Source of the DNA: Sinohyriopsis cumingii
Taxonomy: Eukaryota > Mollusca > Bivalvia > Unionida > Unionidae
Assembly: GCA_028554795.2 (NCBI GenBank)
Contig: CM068842.1
Coordinates: 25,330,590-25,394,589 of the forward strand
Length of the DNA stretch: 64,000 nt
Direction of reading: 5' to 3'
A program made the position numbers and the translations under genes. Below are positions 21,905 to 32,983 of this stretch, one piece after another (position 1 is the first letter of the stretch; every line of letters begins with the position of its first letter). The notes beneath the pieces were generated by a model. It ran no database searches. It saw nothing but the letters and a program-made list of their open reading frames with translations, and was not told the DNA's origin.

Positions 21905-24900
21905 ATGAATGAGTTTGAGAGATTATCCCAAACTAGGCCTGTTAAATATAAATTCAACCTCGACAGACTATCTTCTGATTTACCAGTACGAGAATTCGTT
22001 GATCCGAAAAATAAAAGTTTGATCAATAAAATTCACGACGCCAAGAAAGAATTTTACACGGATGGTGCATCTCATACATGGTCAACGTTCAAGATTATAC
22101 GCAATACTGTCAAGGACGCCACAATGAATGACAAGCGAGCGGCAACTATCATTAACTACATCGCTGAATACGACGGCAATCAAAAATATTTCTTCAGAGT
22201 AAAATTTATTATATTAACAGAAACTGGTAGTTGGATTAATCGTGACAAATATGATCCTGTCCTTGGTAATAATAAAATCGCCATATTAAGTAAAAATTCC
22301 AGACCGGGTCTATTGACGGGTATTGACAAACCGTATTATGAGCGAGCGTATCCTGTAACAGCGGTTATTTATGGAATCTATGAGATAAATAAAAAACCCA
22401 ACGTTGATAAACTGACACCCATGAAATTTTCAAGGTTAAATTGTGTAGCCGAGCGAGTAATAGAACACTTTACAAACGCGATGCGTGGAAATGGATTAAC
22501 TGATTTAAGACGTAAAAAAATAAACTCGTGGGCTGATTCAGTTAAGGATACCGGTGCTACAATAAAAGATGTTGCTGAGTTAGGAAAAATATTAAAATTT
22601 CCAATAACCGTAGCGACAATAAAGGGAGAAGTACTGTACGAATCAAAATATAAATCGAAAGGAGCTCCAATAAATATTATTGATCATAACGCGCACGCAT
22701 GGACCAGCGCAGTAATAATATTTCCACGTGATCGAACTATTAGATTTTACCCCTCAGATATGTTTGATTTTTCAACGAAATAAGTAAAAACGATCCTGTA
22801 TCGGTATAGTTATTTAAAAGTAATGAGGAAGATGAATTTGATCAGTTTGTTAGACCAAACGGTGAAATATATCGAACAGAATCTCTCCATGACGAGATGA
22901 AAAATCTCGCGGAGAAGTTTTCAGAGTGCAAGCACTCCACGGAAAATACTGACAAATTACTAACTAATTGCTTTACCGTTCCATCTGTTGCGGCTGATTT
23001 CGCTAGAGAAAGAAATTCATGGAAACCAACATGATTTGATTTACTTGAAGATGTACGCGCAAGTTGCGTCGAATACGGACATGGCGGATTGTGGAATACC
23101 AAGTATAATTACAACGATGTCATTTCGGTTGATATGGTTGCATGTTATCCGGGAAGTTTTCTAGGATACGGAGATTGTTCTGTATACTTTAAAAGATTCG
23201 GTCACCCTACAAACGAGATGACGCGAGTGGCAATTAATGGACCATTATCTGATTTTGATCTGACTGGATTCGCTTGTGTTGAATCATTTGAGCTTAATGA
23301 AAATCTTCACAAGATTTGTTATGTTTCGTTTGGCAGACATTTTTGTGAAAAACGTTGGGCGCCTATAGTTTTATTACGATATATGCTAGATTGTGCTGTA
23401 CTGACATCGTTGGTGGTTAGTGAGGCAATGATATCATATCATGCACAGACCGAAGTTTGGTTGCCCATGTCAGATTCTATCAGTGCTGATGAAGTTATTA
23501 GCGAGTTTAAGGAAAAATATCCTGGTGTTTCCGAAGATGATATTATCAAAGAAGCTCCTAAAATTCTCGAGATTAAACTTAAAACCGCAAAAGATCTCGG
23601 TAGAAAAATTATAGGTAAATTTACTCAAGGTGGAGCATATGATCATAAAAGACATCACACGCGATTAATTTTAGATGATGCCGAGTACGATTTTATAATT
23701 GCTGATACAACAGCGAGAAATATATTTGTAAATCGAGAAAGTGTTTATTTATCCGACGGAACAAAATTGGGTACGATCGTTAGTTATATAAATGATATCT
23801 CCACTCAGTATACTCATCTAAGATCTTCCATGTAGGCTTATGTTTCCATAAATTTATTATCGATGATTAATAGATTTCCTGAGACCGCAGTCAGAGTCGC
23901 AACAGATTCGTTTTATATTTCGAGTAAATATTTAGAGTCTGTTATGAAATTTACAAGTAATGACGAACGATGGATTTCGTGAAGAATAAAAAAGGAAATA
24001 TTACACAATTATACAGAATCAGCAGATGTTCCAATGAAACATTTTTATCGCAAGTGTAATAAAATATCAGAAATGTCGAAAGCGCCATCGTTGAGTGATC
24101 CAATAACTAGATATAAGACAGTATATCTCAATGGACCTGGTGGATGCGGCAAGACGACTCGAGCGATTAATGTTTTTAGAAATTCAGATATGATCGTGCT
24201 GACACCCACACATAGACTTGCACGGGAGATGAAACAACGGCAAGTACAATCGTGCACGTATCATAGTTTCTTTCGGTGGCGCGGGGATACATGGACTCCT
24301 GAGCGAATGGGAGAAAAATATATACCTAAAATAATTATTTGGGACGAGATATGTACGGTGTCATTGGATACATTAAAAATGTTTCTTGATTGGTTGCTGA
24401 CGAAAAATACCGCTGTGGTGGTGTGTGGCGATCATGGTCAACCTCCGCCTTTTGTTGGACCATCTCCACATGATTGGTTAAAAAAATTTCATCGATTATT
24501 ACGAATAAATAGATGATGATCATAGAGCTCTCGATGCAAATTTAAAGGAATTTAAAAAATTAATCAGATTACAATCAAACAAAATTCAGTGAAAAATAAT
24601 ACGCGGAGTAATCTCAGAGACCTCAATGAGTGATTTTTTAAATTTATGGAGACCCAACGATTTGATCGTAGCAAGCAGAAAAATAATCAGAGACGATTTA
24701 CAACAGCAGTTATTTCAGCTGCATAAAGAAAAATATTCAGAATTACCCGTACCGTTGTGTTATAGACCATCAGATACACGAAAACAAAATATTAATGTTG
24801 ATATTCCAGGGCAGACTGAGAAACAAAATCTCGTATTAAATGATATTGTCGCTGTTGATATCAGTGTGGTCGAAGATGCATTACGCGCTGACAAATCTCC

Positions 24901-25366
24901 ATGGGTGTTGGGATACGCTATGACGATCCACTCGTCTCAGGGACTAACTATTTCTGACACACGAGTCTGGATTGTAGACGATCACATCGAGTGGTCAAAT
25001 TTAGTCTATTTAGCGGTATCGAGGGTGAGAAAAATATCTCAATTACGGAGAATTATAATTCCTGAAATCGTTAATAAATTCAACGTCATCGATGATGATA
25101 TAATAAGAAAAAAATTAATCGGATACAAACAATCTGATAAAAAAAAACATAAACGCGACTTTGATCTTCATGTTGAATTTATTATTGAGTTAAAACAGCA
25201 GCAGAATAATCATTGCGCCAGTTGTAATTGCATAATGCTGTGGAGGTATTCGAGTAATGATTCAAGACAATTTACCGTAGACAGAAAAGATAATGGTCGC
25301 GGTCATACACGAGAAAATACCATGTTGACCTGTCTTGAGTGTAATCGACGTAGAGGCGCTAGTTAA
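21905..25366 (+). pseudogene. PolB-SF1 helicase-HNH fusion, decayed
   Basis: The start is the ATG at 21905 (an upstream GTG at 21746 is unlikely). The N-terminal domain at 21905-22783 includes a LNCVAERVIEHF block and an INIIDHNAHAW motif, as in protein-primed polymerases of mobile elements. Polymerase motif A is DVISVDMVACYPGSF near 23120; motif C is ATDSFYI at 23899-23919. A superfamily 1 helicase follows: Walker A GPGGCGKTT near 24133, IIWDEICT, then YAMTIHSSQGLT and VYLAVSRVR. The tail is an HNH zinc finger (HCASCN...DRKDNGRGHTRENTMLTC). Breaks: frameshift between 22783 and 22830, stop 23032, frameshift near 23835, stop 23980, frameshift near 24485, stop 24590. It could not produce a working polymerase. 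Confidence 0.8.
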
Positions 25367-25370
25367 GTGA

Positions 25371-26325
25371 TCACGGTGGTAGTTGTGTATCCGTGGGAAT
25401 TATTTGTAGTTGTTCACGTACAAATCCACGTTGAGGAGCAGCCGAATCTAGTCTGTAGATTGCAGGTCTACCTGGCGATCTTGTCACGGTGGATATTTTG
25501 TGTGTGGTAACACTCCAAATAGGATCAGTCGCTCTCGCGCTACCACCTTCAAGTTCACCCGGTTCATATAAATATCTAACTGTAACATCACCCAATATTT
25601 TTTGTTTTCCAATATCCTTTCGTTGTATTGGTATATTTTTTTGTGACTGCGCTAATGGGTTTCATGTTGGTTGTTCGTGTGATCTCGCTATTTAATGCAG
25701 CTATCACGCTTGGTAATCTTGCAACCCATTCACGAGATCTCGTATCCTGAATAAATTCCCTCGCGTATTGATATCCAAATAGCCGCTCAGCAAGTGTTCG
25801 ATTAAATCGCTCAACAATTGCCTGATCACGGTAAATTGCAGTATGACCTCGTCGTATTTTGGTATTATGTTGTTTCATCAACGATGATACTGGACCAAGA
25901 AATTCCTTACCAGGATCAACCTGTAGTAGCTGTGGCCATCGCAGACCACCTTGTGGTCCGAGTCCTCGTTGATAAATTCGTTCAAACGCATCGGCTACTT
26001 CAGATGATGTTTTAGTTGATAGCGGTTCTGCCTCTTTATATCTACTTGCAACATCAACTACAGTTAACGCGTACTTGTACGTTTTTCTGCGTACAGTATC
26101 ATGTGGTAAAAACAGAATATCTGCTTGATGAACTTCATTAGGAACACTAACATCGAAATACGCGTACTGAATTCGTTTCGGTGGTGGTAGATAAATTTGC
26201 CATATTGCCTGTTTGGATAACCACGCTTTAGCAGTAGAATGTTTAACCGCTGCTGCATCAGCAAGTTTACTAATTGCTGCTTTGCCTCTCCAATATCCTC
26301 TTGGTGAATAATAAATTAATTCCAT
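25371..26325 (-). pseudogene. Retroviral-type integrase, frameshifted
   Basis: Minus strand, start at 26325 (MELIYYSPRGYWRGK). The catalytic residues are visible: Asp in HQADILF, Asp in LQVDPGKEF, Glu in AIVERFNRTL. The C-terminal SH3-like part lies in another frame from about 25595 to 25371 (VRYLYEPGELEGGSARATDP...). The frameshift is near 25590. There is no chromodomain, unlike E1. It sits tail-to-tail with the polymerase gene and head-to-tail 2 bp after the PLA2 gene. Without the C-terminal domain it is probably inactive. Confidence 0.8.
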
Positions 26326-26327
26326 TA

Positions 26328-26828
26328 TTAATTACCAGCCCCAAAGGCTAATTTACCTTTCATCGCAGATCTTACTAACCAATTAGATAATGATTCTCTG
26401 ATATTTTTATTTTTTATAGAATTTAATGCATGAATTAATTTCACATCTGCAATATGTCTGTCTTGTAGATTTTTACTCTTATAAGCTACATCATGAATAT
26501 GACAAGCTCGATCAATAGCGTTTACTTGTTCCTCGCCTGGTTTTGGTTGATCCTGATTATCGAGCCTGATGTCGAGTCGAGTACCAGGACCGCAATAATT
26601 ATATCCTGGTAGATGTTTTTCTCCTGGGTATTTAGCCCATGGAGTACCCGGAAACTTTGATATCAAATTAGCAACATCACCACCGCGCTTATTAGGTAAA
26701 AACAAAAATTTCTTTCTACCGCATACAGAATATTTTCCACCATACGCTATTTTTTTATTTTTTGTTATAACTGTAGCTAAATCAGTAGTCGGAGTTTTAA
26801 CTCTACAGCGTAAACAATATAAATTCAT
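26328..26828 (-). CDS. Zinc ribbon plus phospholipase A2-like (parvovirus VP1-type) protein
   Basis: 166 residues. The N-terminus has YCLRC and a later VCGRKK, a DUF5679-like zinc ribbon common in Polinton proteins. The PLA2 core is PGYNYCGPGTRLD (calcium loop) followed by NAIDRACHIHDVAY with the catalytic HD pair. This is the arrangement of the parvovirus VP1 unique region, where the enzyme opens the endosome. It is adjacent to the integrase on the same strand, and intact. The likely function is membrane penetration during entry, inferred from the family. Confidence 0.78.
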   Translation of the reverse strand: MNLYCLRCRVKTPTTDLATVITKNKKIAYGGKYSVCGRKKFLFLPNKRGGDVANLISKFPGTPWAKYPGEKHLPGYNYCGPGTRLDIRLDNQDQPKPGEEQVNAIDRACHIHDVAYKSKNLQDRHIADVKLIHALNSIKNKNIRESLSNWLVRSAMKGKLAFGAGN

Positions 26829-26840
26829 GTTATAATATAT

Positions 26841-27506
26841 ATGGATATAATTGATTTCTCAGCGACAAGAAAACGAGAACCTGTTAAGCATCATCCTGCG
26901 CTACCGAATTCCATCAGAATGATTATCATAGGACCATCTGGATCGGGTAAGACGCAATTATTACTTAATCTAATAATGAGATGGTTGAAATGGGATAAGT
27001 TGTATTTGGTAGCACCATCCGCTGATGATCAACGATGTTATGAAGTATTAAAAGATTTTAACGAAAACGCGCGATTACTGGACGAAGATAATGATGTTAT
27101 AGAGTTTATAACAGATATTGATGAAGCACCGTCCGTTGATGTTTTAGACGGATTTATTAATAATTTAGTTGTGTATGATGATGTGATGCTAGATAAACAA
27201 TCAAATCCAGCCAGGATATTTTCTCGCGGCAGACATAAAAATACAGATGTTATCTATGTTACTTAACGATATACACAAATACCAAAAGTAATCAGGGACA
27301 ATTGTAATATTTTAGTTGTGTTTAATGGCGTAGACACACACACGCTGCGAAATATTCATCAAACTTGGTGCAGCGGTGACATGGATATAATTAAATTCAG
27401 AAATTTCTTTTCACGAGCGCAAGCTACTCCGCATGGATTTATAACAATGGATTTACATGATCCTAGAACAAGATATCGTGTGGGTCTTGATAAAATATTT
27501 GGATGA
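26841..27506 (+). pseudogene. FtsK/HerA packaging ATPase with premature stop
   Basis: Starts MDIIDFSATRKREP. Walker A is IIIGPSGSGKTQ; Walker B region is NLVVYDDVML; then GRHKNTDVIYVT directly followed by TAA at 27264-27266. The frame continues after the stop with RYTQIPKVIRDNCNILVVF and a C-terminus to 27506, so a single C-to-T change (CAA to TAA) explains the break. It is divergently arranged with the PLA2 gene, 12 bp apart. The C-terminal part includes the sensor and arginine-finger segment, so loss should abolish packaging. Confidence 0.82.
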
Positions 27507-27543
27507 TAAAATTAAATTTAATTAAACAGACATCATTAATATA

Positions 27544-27913
27544 ATGAACAACTGTGCGTGGTTAATTCAAGGAACCACTAACAAATGCAACAAAAGGTGC
27601 CGTGGAGAATATTGCAAAAAACCATAATTATATTTTAAAGAAAAATCCTCATGCTGGTCCACGAAGTTGTGTTGGATGTAACAACGGCGTTAGAGGATTA
27701 TATCAGATTTGTAAAAATTGCGGTGGAGATCGATACAGAAGTTTGATGAACTATTACAGAAAAATAAAGAACATAAATCCAAAAATAGAAAAACCACCAT
27801 CAGAACTTGAATATTACTTGAAGAACAAAACAAAAGATTCCCAAGATTCAGATGAAGATTCCCAAGATTCAGATGAAGATTCCCTTGATTCAGATGAAGA
27901 TTCCCAGGACTGA
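27544..27913 (+). pseudogene. Cys-rich protein, paralogue of 21636-21860, frameshifted
   Basis: ATG 27544 opens a short frame (to 27627) with MNNCAWLI and CNKRC...YC. After a frameshift at the A-run near 27618 the other frame has PRSCVGCNNGVRG and CKNCGGDRYRSL. Together these match the intact E2 gene at 21636-21860. The C-terminus has four near-identical 21-bp repeats (27835-27912) encoding DSQDSDE-like units, unlike the paralogue. No function known. Confidence 0.55.
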
Positions 27914-27916
27914 TAG

Positions 27917-28064
27917 CAGCAGAGAGGGTTCGTCTACAATTCTGTTTGGGACAAACAATAATCGTAGACGTGGTATTGACCTCTATGAAGGGTCACTATT
28001 TTTTTTGGGTTTAAACACAAGGGTGACCCTTCCCTTAAGTGGTCTGTTCACCCTCTCTACTGCT
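27917..28064. repeat. Hairpin-rich block with imperfect inverted repeats, candidate E2 right end
   Basis: Outer arms CAGCAGAGAGGGT (27917-27929) and ACCCTCTCTACTGCTG (28050-28064 plus one base) are inverted. Inside are CGTCTAC/GTAGACG (27931-27937/27964-27970) and GAAGGGTCAC/GTGACCCTTC (27987-27996/28023-28032). The sequence CTCTACT at 28055-28061 resembles the CACTACT terminus of E1 and E3. This may be the end of E2 or a small independent MITE. Confidence 0.45.
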
Positions 28065-28080
28065 GAAATGTACGAATAAC

Positions 28081-31000
28081 AAAATATAAGAGCTGAAAAT
28101 GAACTTCTAATATGTTTGCGACAGCAGTTATAACTACTAAAATAAATCAAGTATGTGACTTCCAATTATATTTCACACCGTACGAATCAACCGGAAAGTT
28201 GGTACGAACCAGCATGTAAATTGGTCTGAATCAGCTCTGGAACGAATTAGACTAATCTCCAAACCTACTGTGGTAAGAAGCAGCAGGTAGATGCAACGTT
28301 GAGGATGGCAACCAGGCTAAGTCTGAACGAGACTGGTCCAAATCAGCGATTATTCAATCAGCAGGATACTGTTTCGTAAATGTACCCCAGTCAAATTTCT
28401 TAGGCTATAGTGTGACTTTTTCAGCTATTACTATTTACTAGTTAAAGATATGGATATATTTGTGAACTAGGTATTTCGGGCTTGTGTTGTTCTTGAAATT
28501 GATGTCAGGCATGTACACCTTCCATAGTAACTCAGCAGTTATGTTGATAGTGAAATGGTTGACAACTATTTTCAATCGCATCAGCCAGCTTAGTACATTC
28601 TGTTTTGCAGAATTGTCATCGAGGAAAAGGACTTGTATTTGTACTGTGAGCATCTCATGGTGTCAAAAATGACCTTAGGACATGACAATTGTAGGTCTAA
28701 ATTTGGGATTGGGGTGCATAAACTTCTTCTGCTATGAACTGCCATTGACTTCTCTAGTGAAATGGATAATATTGTTATGCTTTGTTTTAATACAGATATC
28801 TCAAAATACGGACCATTTTGGTCTCACTTGTGTATTTGAATTTCTATATTAGCTAGCTGATTGCGGCATTAAATTTGTTCATAAAAACTGGCCCCTGCCC
28901 CACTTTTGGAATGTTAATCTTAAACATTAACAATAATTTTTGTATATCAGGAAGCAGACACAGAATATATACTCTGTTTTGTAAAAGGAATATCAACTAG
29001 ATTTAACTGTATGAACATTAAGCTATGTTAGCAATTTCAAACTGGGATCTAGTCCTACAATGTAAGACATAGCACATAGTTTTTGTTTTAGTGCTATGTC
29101 TTACTATCCAAATAACAGGCTTGTATAGCCTATATCGACACTCTTCCACTAATTTATGTGTAATTCATATACTTATTGTGCTGTGGAAGTGTTAAGTAAA
29201 GAAGACTTTATAATGTTTACATCTTGATTAGATTTTAGAGATGGTGCAATATTATTTCTCCTTTCAATACATTCCTCAATCACACTAACATGTAAAATCT
29301 AACTTCCAAATCCAGCTCTACTAAAAATATGAAAATTCGTATTTTCTGTTGATATAAGAGATTTGAAGGGCAATAACTCCTGCACATTACCTACCCTTGC
29401 TACCACTGGGTGTTGATCTTTGCTCCTGTATAGTCAACTTTGTACGAGATACCTGTAAATATATGCCAATATTGATGTGAAATTTATCCATCCAGGTATT
29501 TGGATTTGTTTTGGGCATTAATTAGCCATCTACATGTGGAATAATTTTTTAAAAAATAATTTTTCCAATTTTTTGGGGGTGGTGGTTTGTAACAGTTTCA
29601 GACTTCATCTGCTTAGACCACACGGTACAACACGTTATTGCTGATGCATGTTGTAGTTCATGTTTTAGCGTGCTGTGCCTATTGTTTGCTTAATTGTTAA
29701 TGCATGCTGTTTCACCAACTTACTAATCTGCAAATTTTGTTATTTATCCATTTTTTTTTCCATTATTTTGTTATTTTAGTGAAAGATGTTATTGAAGTAC
29801 ATTAAATACAAGAAGTTCCAGGGAAGATATACATGAATTGTATTTGGTGTGTACAAACTGTACTTCAGCCTCACCTTGCAGAATGTGTGACTTATGGTCC
29901 TCCATCTTGCACAAGCTGGCCAAAGGCAATAAAAAAAGAAGAAATTTCATAAGGGTAGTACAGGTATTTTATATATTCATCTGAAGATGGAATTTCTTGT
30001 GAGTATTTTAGGGGACATTGCAGTTCTCCACTGCCCCTCAACTTTGACATATCCAACCATGGTGTGTCATTGCGCGAATAGTGTAAAATGTATAATTTGC
30101 TCGCTTGGAGAACTGTGAAGTGCGAAAACTCCCGCAAATTCGTTGAAAGTCCCACATATGAAAATGGGCTCGGCGAAGTATACAATTGTTATTTAACCGT
30201 TCTTGTCGAGATATCTGTTTTTAAGGTAGCAATTGTTCCACATCTGTGTTCTTTAAGCACGCCATGAATGGTTGTGAAACTAAATTTGATTATAACAATG
30301 TTTGAACCAATCTTGAATAAAGTATTACAAATGCATGTTGAAAATACGGGCTACATAGAAAACCAAAAATGTCTGATTCTCGATGTGATTCATTATGATT
30401 TTGTTCGGCAAATACTTGCCGATGATAGTATATCAGATTATTGGATCTGGGAAAGTGTTAATGGAGACGACAGTGAGTGATTTTGAGCCGAAAATGGTGA
30501 TAAATACAAGTCACATGTACATGAAAGATGGACAAAAAAATAGACGGCATGACCCTTTCAGTGATATTTCGAAATTAAATGTACAAAGGGCAGAATACTG
30601 AGCCTAATCAAAATACAGACAAGTTAAAAGTATAATGCAATTTTCATATTTTTAATTAATCAAATTCGCCTTGCGGATAATATGGTACAAAACCATATAC
30701 ACGTATCCATCTCAAGCTTAAGATAAATTTAATAAAATAAGGGTTAACATTGCAATTAAGAAGTCAAGATATTTATTTTAATACCTCTGTCTGCACAAGC
30801 ATTGATGGACTAAATACCTTTATACATAATTATAAAACAGATAAGAAATTTGGCATAGTAGTCAGTAAATTACTGATTTAACAAAGGAAGTTTATGTTAG
30901 TGAAAAATCCTAATTTGGAACAGATGTATCCTATAGATAATATCTGTGATCTCTGGAAAATTGTACATAACAGTCACAAAGATCAGTTTCCCAACATATT

Positions 31001-32859
31001 CAAGCTGACAAAACTAGCCAAGTATGTATATAGCCCTGTATCAGAACAATATTGATACAAAGAAAAGGAACAGAGTATGCTCAAAATTAATTAACAGATT
31101 AATGCTTATACTAGAGGTGACATCTGTCAAAGATGTTGATTTCAGAAGGGATATAAGAAAGTGGAGCAGGAAGAAAGAGACACAGATATTGAAGTTTAGA
31201 TAAATATTGACCTATGACCATTTCTTCCTCACCTCCTTTTTCTTTGGTAAAGGGGGAGGTCTCTCTTAAGATAAATTCCTGTCATCATCTCTCCTTAAAT
31301 TGTACGTGGGAAACAAATTTGGAATTGCACTTTTTGATGCAGAGATATTTAACCAGTGAATGAAGCTGCTGATGGAATAAATGAATTTAGCGTAGAATAA
31401 GAGATGGGGCAGATTTCATTCTGCTAGTTTATCACCTTATGTAAGTTTTAAAAAAAAATTGTAGAATGGGTCTGGGTGTAGTCAGTAGTTTTCCTTCTTC
31501 ACAAACAAATACAAGTACTTGTGGCTGCAGCAGTCTTTTGCATCTGCAGGAAATAAAATGTGATAGATTTTGCTGGTATTCAACCATATTCCCAATGCCC
31601 GGATTTGTTCAAGATGAGATTTTATTTGCACGAGGAAATTGCATTATTTCCTCTATTTTGAAGACAACATCGCAATATCTTCCGAGTGTAACTGAGACAC
31701 GAAATTGGCATTAATATGTTTTCAAATCATTCATGTTGAAGAAAACAAAGGGAGTTAAATGGCTCCACTATTAGATGGCCTGAAACGTTGGATAAAACTC
31801 ACTGCAACCAACAGGTAGTCTGTTTGAAAGTATGGTTGATATCTTCTAATCAATGAGAATTGCATATAAATATATCATAACAATATGTCTGTCTGTAGTA
31901 TGCATACTGGAAATACAACCACGAATGTCAACATACATGAAAGCACACCACCCACCTTCCAAAGATGGAAACACCATCAAATTCATGTGTGTATCGATAT
32001 GTATCGTATCGCAGGCTGCGTATCGTGAATTGTATCGATACATGGCATAGGTGTATCGCTTCACTCAAAATCACTAGAATTGCTTGTGGATATAAGAGGT
32101 ATTTAATCAGAGCAAATGATAAAGAATGATATTTATTGAATTAACACTATTTTCCAATTCACTATATGCTTTATATAATTTCATTGTCAAAATAATTTAA
32201 TTTCAATTTGAAAGTTACCTTGCTGAATGTTTCCACAAAAAAATTAATTTAAATAGTTCTTCGAAGCTAATAAAAATGTTACTCATTTCCAATTTCATTT
32301 TCTACAACCAGAACGCAAACTCTAAAATTTTTCTCGATACAAGTATTAACAAATCTTCCATTCTTTACCGTCAGTTAGCTGACATTGTCTCTTATTTTAC
32401 GATGAAACGTACTTCATATTGAAGAATGCAATGAAGTAAGCATAAATTTTAAAATATTGTAATACTTGCAAGAAATAGTAAATGACACGAAATTCATTTT
32501 CTTTCCATTTGATTTATATTTTCTTCCTTTATGACGTAAGAAACACATTACCATCTCTGAATCAAGAAAGTTAGAAACACTTGCACTGACTAAATAAGAA
32601 GGACATTTCTTGGTACAAAATTACCACAAAAGTATTACCAACTATGTAATTTGTTTTAAAATTTGTAAATACCACGTGATGTAACTCAATACTTCACACA
32701 CAAGTTCTATATGTCAGATTCCTTTTGTGTCAGCTAACTAAAATAAACTGTTATAACTTGTTTGTATTCCTTAAGGATCTCAATCTACTTCTAATTTTGT
32801 TTTTTTTTTATTCAGTAGGATGGATATTGGTGCAGAATCATTGTTGGAAATACTTATAG
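28081..32859. other. Host AT-rich DNA without a convincing gene
   Basis: Only short ORFs occur. On the minus strand at 29892-30185 there is a 97-codon ORF without known motifs, and a good Kozak ATG followed by a GTGAG donor-like sequence near 29905-29870; this could be a first exon but is unsupported. The ORFs at 30268-30480 and 31466-31714 have no family features. Confidence 0.4.
28438..28650 (-). pseudogene. Possible degenerate FERM-like exon
   Basis: The minus-strand ORF LTVQIQVLFLDDN...VVNHFTINITAEL...VYMPD resembles the start of a FERM F1 lobe (xVxIQLLDD...VCNHLN...FPD) in general spacing only. No splice sites or other exons were found. Reported as tentative; chance resemblance is quite possible. 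Confidence 0.15.
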
Positions 32860-32983
32860 GTTACTGCATTTGTATGGAAAAACATGAACGAGTTATTTCG
32901 GATAGATATACTGCACGACCTTGGGAGTGCAGTATATCCATCCAACAAAACGAGTTCATATTTTCCCATACAAATGCAGTAAC
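32860..32983. repeat. 124-bp palindromic repeat (MITE-like hairpin)
   Basis: The arms GTTACTGCATTTGTATGG and its exact complement CCATACAAATGCAGTAAC flank an inner near-palindrome containing GGATAGATATACTGCAC and GTGCAGTATATCCATCC around a CGACCTTGG centre. The whole segment can fold into one long imperfect hairpin. It overlaps a spurious 68-codon ORF. Confidence 0.75.

Larger units (their letters stand above)
15129..28072 (+). mobile_element. Decayed Polinton E2, interrupted by E1
   Basis: A second Polinton of a different lineage, AT-rich, with genes for MCP (3' part), pVI-like protein, protease, fibre-like protein, penton, HNH nuclease, PolB-helicase, integrase, PLA2 protein and packaging ATPase. 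Its MCP reading frame begins abruptly at 15129, exactly where E1 ends, so E1 inserted into it; the left part must lie beyond the left edge of E1. The right boundary is uncertain. A structured region with imperfect inverted repeats at 27917-28064 is the best candidate. Many nonsense and frameshift changes show it is old. Confidence 0.85.
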
